The translations under genes and the position numbers were made by a program. DNA of 8,849 nucleotides from Oscillospiraceae bacterium (GTDB lineage: Bacteria > Bacillota > Clostridia > Oscillospirales > Oscillospiraceae): positions 1-8,849 of the forward strand of contig CACXHI010000188.1 of assembly GCA_902767395.1 (NCBI GenBank), in the 5' to 3' direction. Below the pieces are notes generated by a model. It worked only from the letters and a program-made list of their open reading frames with translations. It was not told the origin of the DNA and made no database searches. This document shows, piece after piece, positions 1-6,240 of this stretch (the first letter of the stretch is position 1; each line of letters starts with the position of its first letter).

Positions 1-25
1 GCCCAATATAGGTTATACTACTCAC
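1..25 (-). CDS. Probable IS110-family transposase, first 8 codons only
   Basis: A GTG start at 25-23 follows a GGGGGAG ribosome site (35-29 on the minus strand), and the frame stays open to the window edge, reading (M)SSITYIG. Many clostridial IS110-family transposases begin with a short run ending in Tyr-(Ile/Val)-Gly followed by a catalytic Asp of the RuvC-like DEDD domain. The window stops just before that Asp, so no catalytic residue can be verified. The family catalyses circle formation and RNA-guided insertion. An upstream in-frame GTG at 79-77 would add 18 residues, but the ribosome site favours the start given. The family call is recognition from a very short peptide and could be wrong. 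Confidence 0.4.
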
Positions 26-26
26 G

Positions 27-120
27 GTGACTCCCCCTTGTTTGTGGTAATTCCTGTATTTGTGGGTTTGGCTATTCACATTATGACAGGTAAATCCACG
101 TTTTGCAAGTCGGGAGTCAC
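27..120 (-). ncRNA. Candidate IS110 bridge-RNA-like structured RNA
   Basis: Read on the minus strand, the 94 nt between a -10-like box and the transposase start fold into a single long hairpin with several internal loops. From outside in, the helices are: a 9-bp stem GTGACTCCC (120-112) with GGGAGTCAC (35-27); CTTG/CAAG; GTGG/CCAC; CCTGT (90-86) with ACAGG (57-53); and TGTG/CACA near the tip. Helices separated by unpaired loops on both sides are the general shape of IS110 bridge RNAs, whose loops pair with target and donor DNA. The segment is short beside the ~177-nt RNA known for IS621, so it could instead be only a structured leader that hides the transposase ribosome site. All pairings were found by eye. 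Confidence 0.33.
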
Positions 121-123
121 TTC

Positions 124-133
124 ATATTATCTA
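124..133 (-). promoter_or_regulatory. Lone -10-like box upstream of the structured RNA
   Basis: The minus strand reads TAGATAATAT at 133-124, containing GATAAT (131-126). A transcript would start near 119-120, exactly where the long hairpin begins. At a 17-nt spacing the -35 position (154-149) reads CCGACG, which is not a -35 box. A -10 without a -35 is what is expected if the -35 comes from the other end of a circularised IS110 element, as described for IS621. It may also be a chance AT-rich hexamer. Confidence 0.3.
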
Positions 134-169
134 CGTTGCGCGGATGTGCGTCGGCGGGAAGGGCAACAT

Positions 170-214
170 GGAACACAGGCCCCGGAAGGCCGCGCCTTCC
201 GGGGCCTGTGTTCC
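170..214 (-). terminator. Perfect 21-bp hairpin, probable terminator of the peptidase operon
   Basis: Arms 170-190 and 194-214 are exact reverse complements with a 3-nt loop (CGC), giving a 45-nt, GC-rich structure 23 nt beyond the stop of the M28 peptidase gene. Position and strength fit transcription termination of the leftward operon. There is no clear U-tract after the hairpin on the minus strand (it continues ATGTTGCCC), so it is not a textbook intrinsic terminator. It may act as an mRNA 3'-end stabiliser, or the original tail may have been lost when the adjacent element inserted. Confidence 0.55.
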
Positions 215-237
215 CAAAAGCTATGATTCAAAACTGA

Positions 238-1470
238 TTAATTCTTTCTGCGCTTGCGGAACAGGTATTCATCCAGCTCCGTCTTGACCTTCTCGGGGAT
301 CTCTCTTGCAACGGGGCAGACGGCGGAGGCCGCCATGCGGCGGGTGAACTCCGCGATGAAGGCAACGTCCTTCTCCATCTGCGCCATAGACAGCACCTCG
401 GGCAGATCATAGCGGCAGTGGATGGGGGCGGCGTTGGGAGAGGCCAGCCGCGCAAAGGACAGGGACGGCACGCCCTTGTCAGCAAAGGGGGTGGAGTCGC
501 TGGAATAGACGCCCACGGTGGCATGGATGGGGCAGCCCAGCTCGGCGGCCATGTAGGAGAGGTAGCCCGCCAGCTTGTCCTCGGCGGAGACCTTGGCAAT
601 CAGCTTGCCCAGCCAGGTGCCGATCATATCCAGATTCACGTCCAGCGCGATCTTTTCCAGCTCCGCCTCATGGTCGCGGACGTAGGCCTTGGAGCCGAGC
701 AGACCGCGCTCCTCGCTGCCGCAGAAGATCAGCCGCAGACCGTAGTTCAATTCCTGCGCTTTCAGGGCTTCGAGCACGCCGAGAATCCCGACGCAGCCGC
801 TCATATTGTCATAGGAGCCGTGGGACAGGGCCGTGGTGTCGTAGTGGGCGGTCAGTGCAATCCATTCGTCCCGCTTGCCGGGCAGCTCCGCGATGACGTT
901 ATGCGATTCGCCCTCGAACTCCCGCTGGCGGATCACGATTTTCACGCGCTTTGTCTCGCTGCGCAGCAGCTCGACGGCGGAGGCCGTGTGCAGCATGGCG
1001 CAGAGCACCTTGCGCTCCTCCCCCACCACGGCGGCGCGCAGATCCCGCTCGTCAATGTCGTCCACGGGGTAGTGGACGTTGCCGTACTGGAAGAGAATGC
1101 CCTTGGCCCCGGCCTTCATCAGATCCTGATAGCCGAAGAAGCCGATGCCAGAGGTGTCCATCAGCACGATCTTATCCTTTGCCCCGGCAATGGAGACCGG
1201 GTCCTGCGCAGGCATATAATAGAGCTCGCCCTCAATCTCGCCGCTGCCGCAGCAGAAGAAGCCCTTGCAGGGAATCTCCCGCCCGTCGGCGTAGACGTGG
1301 GCCTCCTCGATCTCCGCCATGGCGACGGGGAATGCCTCGATCCGAGCCGGAACGCCCAGCGCCTCGCACTGTGCCTTCAGATATTCGGCAACGCGAAGCT
1401 CCTCTTGCGTTCCGCTGGTGTGGACAAAATCGGTATCCTGAAAGATTTTCTTCATGGTTTCCTGCGTCAT
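238..1470 (-). CDS. M28-family metallopeptidase (aminopeptidase type) with PA-like insert
   Basis: This 410-residue protein has the full metal-binding set of a co-catalytic di-zinc M28 peptidase: His209 and Asp211 in AHYD, Asp221 in YDNMSG, the Glu253-Glu254 pair in GSEERG, Asp281 in NLDMIG, and His351. Residues ~85-180 resemble a protease-associated (PA) domain inserted before the catalytic core. No signal peptide or membrane segment is visible, so it probably works in the cytosol, removing N-terminal residues from peptides; the exact specificity cannot be read. The ATG at 1470 is chosen because AAGGAG lies 7-8 nt upstream. An upstream in-frame ATG at 1626 would overlap the hutD-like gene and adds an Arg/Pro-rich stretch unlike the family. 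It is the last gene of the operon, 77 nt after the HutD-like gene. Confidence 0.92.
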   Translation of the reverse strand: MTQETMKKIFQDTDFVHTSGTQEELRVAEYLKAQCEALGVPARIEAFPVAMAEIEEAHVYADGREIPCKGFFCCGSGEIEGELYYMPAQDPVSIAGAKDKIVLMDTSGIGFFGYQDLMKAGAKGILFQYGNVHYPVDDIDERDLRAAVVGEERKVLCAMLHTASAVELLRSETKRVKIVIRQREFEGESHNVIAELPGKRDEWIALTAHYDTTALSHGSYDNMSGCVGILGVLEALKAQELNYGLRLIFCGSEERGLLGSKAYVRDHEAELEKIALDVNLDMIGTWLGKLIAKVSAEDKLAGYLSYMAAELGCPIHATVGVYSSDSTPFADKGVPSLSFARLASPNAAPIHCRYDLPEVLSMAQMEKDVAFIAEFTRRMAASAVCPVAREIPEKVKTELDEYLFRKRRKN

Positions 1471-1547
1471 TTGGGAAGCTCCTTTCATTGGTTCATTGTT
1501 TGATCCCGCGCGGCGCGTGGCGCACGGCGGTCGCCGCTGCCGAGGGG

Positions 1548-2165
1548 TTATTCTTGGACGGTCTGCATGTGACAGACCATCAGGCGGGCATTGCCGGTCA
1601 GGGTCAGGCGCGCGGGGGCCGAGCACAGGAGGCTCTCCCCCGGTTGGAGAATCATCCCGTCAGAAACGGCGGGCACGGACGGCTGACCGGCGACGCTTGT
1701 CCCTGCATTCGCTTCTGCGGCAGCGCATTCACCCGAGACGCAATAGACGAGGAACTGCTCCCCAGCCGCGTCCGCGCCAAGGCGAACGGGGGCGTCGGTC
1801 AGTACCAACGTCTCCATACTGCCCCGAACCCGGTCCCGGCGAAGCATGAGGTTGAAGTCCCGGCAGCGTCCGACGCTGTGGGTCGCATCCGCGCCGGAAA
1901 AGGCATGAACCTCAAACGGGCGGAGCGTAATCGGCGCGCCGCCGTTGTGTGTCAGGACGATGCCGCCCTCGAGCGTGGCAATCAGGCGGTCATAGTCCGG
2001 CAGGTGGGTGAAGTCCGAGGTCTCCAGCTCCACCGTGGCCGAGCTGACGCGCCAGAGGAAGTCCCGGTGGGCGTAAACCGCGTGCTCCGGCCAGATTGCA
2101 AGCTGGGTTGTCGTCCCGCCGGACCAAGCGGAAATTTGATAGTCCGAAGTCGTCCGTTTTTTCAT
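1548..2165 (-). CDS. HutD/Ves family protein (cupin fold)
   Basis: This 205-residue protein matches the HutD/Ves family. It has an N-terminal Trp14-Ser-Gly-Gly-Thr motif, Trp38-Arg39 followed by SSA, the LPDYDR stretch (55-60), the LEGG turn (65-68), the conserved F-x-x-H-A-F-S-G region (84-91) and an Asp-Phe-Asn-Leu-Met segment (103-107). The family folds as a double-barrel cupin. HutD is usually tied to histidine-utilisation genes, where it appears to temper the pathway, and E. coli Ves is its relative; neither has a firmly known biochemical activity. Here it sits between two aminopeptidase genes with no hut gene in view. The ATG at 2165 lies 17 nt after the M18 stop and has an AGGG ribosome site 7 nt upstream. 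Residues ~148-168 are Ala-rich and look like a loop insertion. Confidence 0.85.
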   Translation of the reverse strand: MKKRTTSDYQISAWSGGTTTQLAIWPEHAVYAHRDFLWRVSSATVELETSDFTHLPDYDRLIATLEGGIVLTHNGGAPITLRPFEVHAFSGADATHSVGRCRDFNLMLRRDRVRGSMETLVLTDAPVRLGADAAGEQFLVYCVSGECAAAEANAGTSVAGQPSVPAVSDGMILQPGESLLCSAPARLTLTGNARLMVCHMQTVQE

Positions 2166-2182
2166 CGGATTTCCCTGCCCTT

Positions 2183-3520
2183 TTACTCGGCACGGAAGCA
2201 CCCCTGCCCGTTGGCGGTGAAATGGGTACTGTAGAAGGCCGCGCTGGCTTCCTCTAAATAGCCGAGGTCCTTGACGCCGGCGGTCTCATAGGATGAGTGC
2301 ATGGCAAGCTGGGGCAGGCCGAGATCCACGGTGTTCATGGAGACGTGGGCCATTGCGATATTGCCCAGCGTGGAGCCGCCGTTCTCGTCGGAGCGGTTGG
2401 CAAAGAACTGAACCGGCACCCCCGCCTTCTCGCACACGCCCCGGAACAGGGCGACGGAGACGGCGTCGGAGGTGTACTTCTGCCCGGCGTGTCCCTTGAT
2501 GACGATGCCCTCGTTCATATAGGTGCAGTTTGTGGCGTCGGTCTTCTCAGGATGGTTGGGATGCACCGCATGGGCATTGTCGCAGGAGAGCATGAAGCTC
2601 CGCGCCGTCATGCAGCGGTAGTCCTCATCGTCGAAGCCCAGACCCCCCGCAATCCGGCGCAGCACGTCCTCGAGCATGGTGGAATCCGCACCCTGCTTGG
2701 TGCCGGAGCCGACCTCCTCGTTGTCGAAGCAGCACCAGACCTGAATGGACTTCTCATGCTTGCCGCGCAGGAAGCCGCGCAGGGTTCCGTAGGCGCACTC
2801 CAGATCGTCCAGACAACCGGCGGAGACGTATTCGTTCTCCGCGCCCCAGACCGTGGGGGCCATGCGGTTGTAGAGGAAGAGGTCGCTGCCCATGATGTCC
2901 GCCTCATCCACGCCCAGCTCGGCGGCAACCATCCGGCGGAAGGCGCCCTTCTCCAGCTTGCCGGAGCCGAACAGCGGAACCATGTCGATCTGCTTGTTGA
3001 AGGTGAAGCCGTCGTTGATCTTGCGGTTCATGTGAATCGCCACGTTGGGGATCATCACAAGGTCGCGGCCAAAGTCGAGCAGCCGGGTCTCATACCGCTC
3101 CCCGGCCTCGGTCTTCTGCCGCACCAGGACGCGGCCCGCCACGCCCAGCGGACGATCCAGCCAGGTGGAGCAGATCATGCCGCCGTAGCCCTCGGTGTTG
3201 AGCTGCACATAACGGTCGCGGACGCGGAGCTCCGCGTTCTCCTTGATCTTAAAGCAGGGAGAATCCGAGTGGGAGGCGGTCAGGGAGAAGCTGGGCTCCG
3301 AGAGATCGGTTCCGATGCGGAAGGCCAGAATGCTGGAGCCGTTGCGGGTGGTGAAGTAGGCGCCGCCGGGCTTCAACGCCCAGCGCGCGCTCTCGGGCAG
3401 CTCGGTGAAGCCCTCGGCAAGAAGCATCTGGCGCAGATTCTCCACGGCGTGGAAGGCGGTCGGGCTGGAATGCAAAAACTGCATCAGACCGCGCACGGCG
3501 GCATTTTCGGATTGGGACAT
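2183..3520 (-). CDS. apeB: M18-family aminopeptidase (aspartyl aminopeptidase type)
   Basis: The 445-residue length and motif order are those of the M18 family. The zinc ligands and catalytic residues are His84 and Asp86 in TASHSDSP, Asp238 in the CLDDLE stretch (bridging metal), the Glu268-Glu269 pair in FDNEEVGSGT, Asp314 in SCDNAHAVHPN, and His408 in MHSSYETAG. M18 enzymes form large dodecamers in the cytosol and remove N-terminal residues, with many members preferring Asp or Glu; substrate preference is inferred from the family. No signal peptide is present. The ATG at 3520 has AGGAGG 9 nt upstream (3535-3530), which rules out the in-frame ATG at 3655 that lies inside the preceding gene. 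It follows the zinc-ribbon gene by 88 nt with no visible terminator or promoter between, and is tightly followed by the HutD-like gene. Confidence 0.94.
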   Translation of the reverse strand: MSQSENAAVRGLMQFLHSSPTAFHAVENLRQMLLAEGFTELPESARWALKPGGAYFTTRNGSSILAFRIGTDLSEPSFSLTASHSDSPCFKIKENAELRVRDRYVQLNTEGYGGMICSTWLDRPLGVAGRVLVRQKTEAGERYETRLLDFGRDLVMIPNVAIHMNRKINDGFTFNKQIDMVPLFGSGKLEKGAFRRMVAAELGVDEADIMGSDLFLYNRMAPTVWGAENEYVSAGCLDDLECAYGTLRGFLRGKHEKSIQVWCCFDNEEVGSGTKQGADSTMLEDVLRRIAGGLGFDDEDYRCMTARSFMLSCDNAHAVHPNHPEKTDATNCTYMNEGIVIKGHAGQKYTSDAVSVALFRGVCEKAGVPVQFFANRSDENGGSTLGNIAMAHVSMNTVDLGLPQLAMHSSYETAGVKDLGYLEEASAAFYSTHFTANGQGCFRAE

Positions 3521-3608
3521 GGAATCATTCCTCCTTTTTATGTCTACGGTGTTTGGCGTATTGTTTCCGTTCAAAGGCTCCATGGTTGTTTCAGGCACAC
3601 AGCGGGGG

Positions 3609-4175
3609 TCAGGAGAAGAAGAAGGCGAAATCGTCCATAAAATCTCCGAATTCATTCACGTTGCCAAAGAAACCGATGATGGCGCGGAACAAAATGAAGA
3701 CGGCCCACGCAATGAAGACCCACACAAGGAAATGGCTGCCGCCGGACCGCTTGCGGACGCTTGGATTGCGCGCAGGCGCATGTGCGACCGGGGCTTCGTT
3801 GGGCCGTTCGGCACCAGTCTCGCCGGATTTTGAGGCGGGGGCGGCATTGGAAAGGCGGGCGGGATTGGCGTTCGACAGCCTGGTGGGGTTGTCTACCGAC
3901 TTGTGGGCGGCATAGTCGGCCCGAAGCTTCGCCTCGTGGCTCTTGACGGCAGTGCGGTGTGCATCCTTGCCGTAGCTGTCGCCCCACGCATCGTCCTCAT
4001 GGCAGTGGTCATCATAGTTCAGCTTTCCCTCTGCCCGTAGCCGCTCTGCGGTTTGCTTTCGTTCCATGCGAGTCAACACGGAGGGCGAGACCGCAGCGCC
4101 GCAGCGCGGGCAAACGTCGTTCTTTTCCACGTCGAAGCGCTTTCCGCAGGATGCACATTGATAGCGTTGAATCAT
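3609..4175 (-). CDS. Zinc-ribbon protein with C-terminal membrane segment
   Basis: This 188-residue protein opens with a zinc ribbon (Cys7-x2-Cys10 and Cys22-x2-Cys25). A charged central part follows, with a His/Asp cluster around 56-62 (DDHCHEDD), then two near-identical 8-residue units, NPTRLSNA and NPARLSNA (97-104, 105-111 and onward), and a low-complexity Ala/Pro linker. A single hydrophobic helix at ~149-171 precedes an acidic, Phe-rich tail. The ribbon would lie in the cytosol if the Arg/Lys-rich flank (RKRSGG, 141-146) stays inside. I do not recognise a named family beyond zinc-ribbon proteins. The ATG at 4175 has AGGAG 9 nt upstream; the longer in-frame ATG at 4421 would run through the promoter. 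It leads the aminopeptidase operon, which may be simple co-transcription. Confidence 0.8.
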   Translation of the reverse strand: MIQRYQCASCGKRFDVEKNDVCPRCGAAVSPSVLTRMERKQTAERLRAEGKLNYDDHCHEDDAWGDSYGKDAHRTAVKSHEAKLRADYAAHKSVDNPTRLSNANPARLSNAAPASKSGETGAERPNEAPVAHAPARNPSVRKRSGGSHFLVWVFIAWAVFILFRAIIGFFGNVNEFGDFMDDFAFFFS

Positions 4176-4260
4176 CTGCTGACACTCCTCTCTCTGCAAA
4201 TCGGGGGTCCTCCCGCCCGATCCGGGGCGGCTTGGCATTGTGATGCTTTCGATTGCCCTC

Positions 4261-4289
4261 ATTATATCATGCCTGATTGGGAAATTCAA
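4261..4289 (-). promoter_or_regulatory. Sigma-A-type promoter of the zinc-ribbon/peptidase operon
   Basis: On the minus strand a -35 TTGAAT (4289-4284) and a perfect -10 TATAAT (4266-4261) are separated by exactly 17 nt, with TGA just before the -10. The transcript would start near 4254, giving a leader of about 80 nt to the zinc-ribbon start codon. No other convincing promoter appears before the M18, HutD or M28 genes, so this probably drives all four. Confidence 0.75.
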
Positions 4290-4329
4290 TAGGATCGGCA
4301 GGATAATGAAATCACACTTTTTTTTGAAA

Positions 4330-4408
4330 TTGCCTGCAACCTTTTTCCGTTTTGTGCGTCTAATAGGATATGCGCCATCATCGGCGCAGGAAAAAGGAGG
4401 GAATTGAT
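4330..4408 (+). promoter_or_regulatory. Upstream region of the transglutaminase-like gene: weak -10, leader hairpin and ribosome site
   Basis: No good two-box promoter is visible on this strand. The best -10 candidates are TAATAG (4361-4366) and TAGGAT (4364-4369), neither with a matching -35. Just beyond lies a 6-bp GC-rich hairpin, TGCGCC (4371-4376) with GGCGCA (4383-4388), loop ATCATC, close to where such a transcript would begin. The strong ribosome site AAGGAGG (4394-4400) is 8 nt before the GTG start. Confidence 0.3.
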
Positions 4409-5620
4409 GTGAAAAAAACAAGAATACTGGTGGTCCTGTTGGTCGTTCTGGCGATTGGCGCAGAGCTGGCGCTGGGTGGACTCGGCTACGCGCAGCTGCG
4501 TGAGAGCGCCAAGACGCTGTCCGCCATGCGGCAGGACAACGAAAGCCTGCGCGAAGACAACGCTGCCTTACAAGAGGCGCTGGGTGGCCTGCGCGAGGAG
4601 CTATCCCAAATCCGGGAGGATTTCGACAAGCTGAAGGAGCTTGCGGGAGAGTCCGAGGACGTCGCGCAGGAGGACGACGTGAAAATCGCGAACGAATACA
4701 CGATCCGTTCGACGCTGCCGATCTCGGACGCCTATCACAGCGGCGACCGCTCCGGACTGGACGATAAGCAGAAGGAAACGCTCGATATGGCCTCCGAGGT
4801 TCTGGAGCAGATCATTCAGGAGGACATGGACGACTATGAGAAAGAACAGGCTGTGTACTTATGGATGACGAAGAATCTTTCGTCGGACAACGGTTTGCTT
4901 CTGGTCATTCCCAACACGCAGGCGGACTGTGACAATCCCTACGGCGTGCTGAAATACCACAACGCCGTCTGCGTGGGCTACGCGACGACCTTCCGCCTGT
5001 TCATGCAGATGCTGGACATCCCCTGCATGGTCGTCCACAATTCCGAGCGCTATCACTCCTGGGATCTGGTGCAGCTCGACGGCGGCTGGTATCACACCGA
5101 TATCTACTCCGACGCCGGGCAGGGAGATTTCTCCCACTTCAACCTGACCGACTCCATGCAGCAGATGAGCCAGAGCTGGAATCAGGACTTCTTCCCCGCT
5201 GCCACCAGTGCGGAATTCTGCTACGCCGTGCGCGAATCGAAGGTAGAAAAGGACATCTATCACGTCCCCGCCGCCCTGCGGAAAGCCCTCGACAATCGCG
5301 ACAGTCTGCTTGCCCTGCGGTTCGAGGAGGACTTTGGCGAAAAAGAAGCACAGATCGTTCAGGAGATGCTCAACAACGTGCAAAACCGTCTGGACTACTC
5401 CGATTACGGCAACGAGCTGTACATGCACTGGAGCTGGATGCCGGCGGAGAAGGGCTGGTTGGTGGCAATCTCCCTGAACTGGTACGAGCAGGGCTGCGAC
5501 GACCCGGAGCCGGAAATCAAGCTTCCCGATGAGGCATACGAACAGCTCAATCAGGCCGTAGAGGATGCCTTTGGGGACATTGAATCAGGGGGGTACGACG
5601 AAAACGAGGATCTTCCTTAA
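4409..5620 (+). CDS. Membrane-anchored coiled-coil transglutaminase-like protein
   Basis: This 403-residue protein has an N-terminal hydrophobic helix (~5-25) acting as a signal anchor, then a Glu/Leu-rich coiled coil (~30-82), then a transglutaminase-like core. The catalytic triad is visible: Cys188 in NAVCVGYA, His216 in YHSWD, and Asp231 in GWYHTDIY. Bacterial proteins of this superfamily can be proteases, amidases or cross-linkers, so the reaction cannot be stated. The C-terminal part (~265-403) is a separate acidic domain I do not recognise, ending in an Asp/Glu-rich tail. The active part should face outward. The GTG at 4409 is chosen because AAGGAGG lies 8 nt upstream; the in-frame ATG at 4370 would put that site inside the gene. 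It is followed after 17 nt by a lipoprotein gene, an apparent operon. Confidence 0.88.
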   Translation: MKKTRILVVLLVVLAIGAELALGGLGYAQLRESAKTLSAMRQDNESLREDNAALQEALGGLREELSQIREDFDKLKELAGESEDVAQEDDVKIANEYTIRSTLPISDAYHSGDRSGLDDKQKETLDMASEVLEQIIQEDMDDYEKEQAVYLWMTKNLSSDNGLLLVIPNTQADCDNPYGVLKYHNAVCVGYATTFRLFMQMLDIPCMVVHNSERYHSWDLVQLDGGWYHTDIYSDAGQGDFSHFNLTDSMQQMSQSWNQDFFPAATSAEFCYAVRESKVEKDIYHVPAALRKALDNRDSLLALRFEEDFGEKEAQIVQEMLNNVQNRLDYSDYGNELYMHWSWMPAEKGWLVAISLNWYEQGCDDPEPEIKLPDEAYEQLNQAVEDAFGDIESGGYDENEDLP

Positions 5621-5637
5621 GTTGGAAGGAGAACCGG

Positions 5638-6189
5638 ATGATGAAACGAATTGCCATTTTGCTCCTGCTGGCCGTTCTGCTCCTGAGCGGCTGTGACCAC
5701 CCGAGCACCGGAGCCTCCTCCGACACCGCAGTGCCGCCGGAGACGACGAGCGGTGCGTCCACGGAAACAGAGGCCGCCTTGCCGGTGAGTATGTACGATC
5801 TGAGCAAGGCGATGGAGGCTGCCGACCCCTCGCTGCCGAAGCTTCTGCGGGTCAGCAGCAGCGACACCGACGCCGCGACGCTCTTTGAATACCTCTCCAC
5901 GTTTGAATATGACAAGGTGGCAGGCTATTTCCTCGCCTACGCCGCCGACGGCTCCGCCTCGGAGCTGGCAGTCGTGGCGGTCAAGGACCCCGCCGACCTG
6001 CCGGCGCTGAAGGCAAGTCTGGAGACCCACGTTGCCGAACGGGTGAAGCTCTACAAAAACTACGCCCCCGAGCAGGTGGCGCAGGCGGAGGCCGCGCAGG
6101 TGGTCACAAGCGACCGCTATGCCGCACTGGTCATGTGTCAGGCGCAGGATGCCGTCCTTGCCGCCTTCCGGCAAGGCATTCAAAAGTAA
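5638..6189 (+). CDS. DUF4358-type lipoprotein
   Basis: This 183-residue protein has a lipoprotein signal peptide with lipobox LLSGC and Cys19 as the lipidated residue. A Ser/Thr/Glu-rich linker (~22-48) follows, then a globular domain (~50-183). The domain resembles DUF4358, found mainly in clostridial lipoproteins: note the FLAYAADGSASELAV stretch (around 99-113) and the YKNYAPEQV stretch (139-147). No biochemical function is established for the family. It should be anchored outside the membrane, in the same place as the upstream transglutaminase-like protein, and the 17-nt gap suggests they are made together. AAGGAG (5626-5631) serves either the ATG at 5638 (6 nt) or the next codon, also ATG (9 nt); both give the same mature protein. 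It ends just before a bidirectional terminator. Confidence 0.84.
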   Translation: MMKRIAILLLLAVLLLSGCDHPSTGASSDTAVPPETTSGASTETEAALPVSMYDLSKAMEAADPSLPKLLRVSSSDTDAATLFEYLSTFEYDKVAGYFLAYAADGSASELAVVAVKDPADLPALKASLETHVAERVKLYKNYAPEQVAQAEAAQVVTSDRYAALVMCQAQDAVLAAFRQGIQK

Positions 6190-6194
6190 AAACA

Positions 6195-6240
6195 CGTTCC
6201 CCTGCCGACAGAAGCACCGGCAGGGGAACGCTTTTTTATT
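6195..6240. terminator. Bidirectional intrinsic terminator
   Basis: Arms CGTTCCCCTGCCG (6195-6207) and CGGCAGGGGAACG (6218-6230) form a perfect 13-bp stem with a 10-nt loop. On the plus strand it is followed by CTTTTTTATTT, and on the minus strand by TGTTTTTACTTTT, so it can end both the lipoprotein operon and the converging yitT-type gene. The plus-strand T-run overlaps the yitT-type stop codon. Confidence 0.88.

Larger units (their letters stand above)
1..133 (-). mobile_element. Left end of a probable IS110-family insertion sequence (partial)
   Basis: This block is about 41% GC, clearly lower than the GC-rich sequence from ~134 onward. It holds the start of a leftward coding frame that looks like an IS110-type transposase, preceded by a non-coding, strongly structured stretch. 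IS110 elements usually lack long terminal inverted repeats and have a structured non-coding end next to the transposase start, which fits what is seen. The exact element boundary cannot be fixed; I place it near 133-145, where base composition changes. The rest of the element is outside the window, so the family call rests on eight residues plus the upstream architecture. Confidence 0.4.

Noticed and set aside
38..226. 62-codon plus-strand frame at the left edge
   Set aside because: It starts at TTG without a ribosome site, crosses the composition boundary and runs through the perfect hairpin, so it is unlikely to be coding.
418..1503. Long plus-strand open frame opposite the M28 peptidase gene
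   Set aside because: It is a GC-rich shadow. The opposite strand has intact metal-binding motifs and a good ribosome site, whereas this frame encodes repetitive Gly/Ala/Leu/Gln/His sequence with no family resemblance.
951..2234. 427-codon plus-strand frame crossing the M28 and HutD-like genes
   Set aside because: It is very rich in Arg, Ser and Pro, spans two real genes and their gap, and has no ribosome site or recognisable domain.
3521..3608. Searched for a promoter or terminator between the zinc-ribbon and M18 genes
   Set aside because: No paired -35/-10 at normal spacing and no stable hairpin were found; only the AGGAGG ribosome site is convincing.
2297..3640. 447-codon plus-strand frame opposite the M18 gene
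   Set aside because: The M18 gene has every catalytic residue, so the antisense frame is open only because of high third-position GC.
4859..5428. 189-codon minus-strand frame inside the transglutaminase-like gene
   Set aside because: It is an antisense shadow rich in Val, Gly and His, whereas the plus strand carries the Cys-His-Asp triad.
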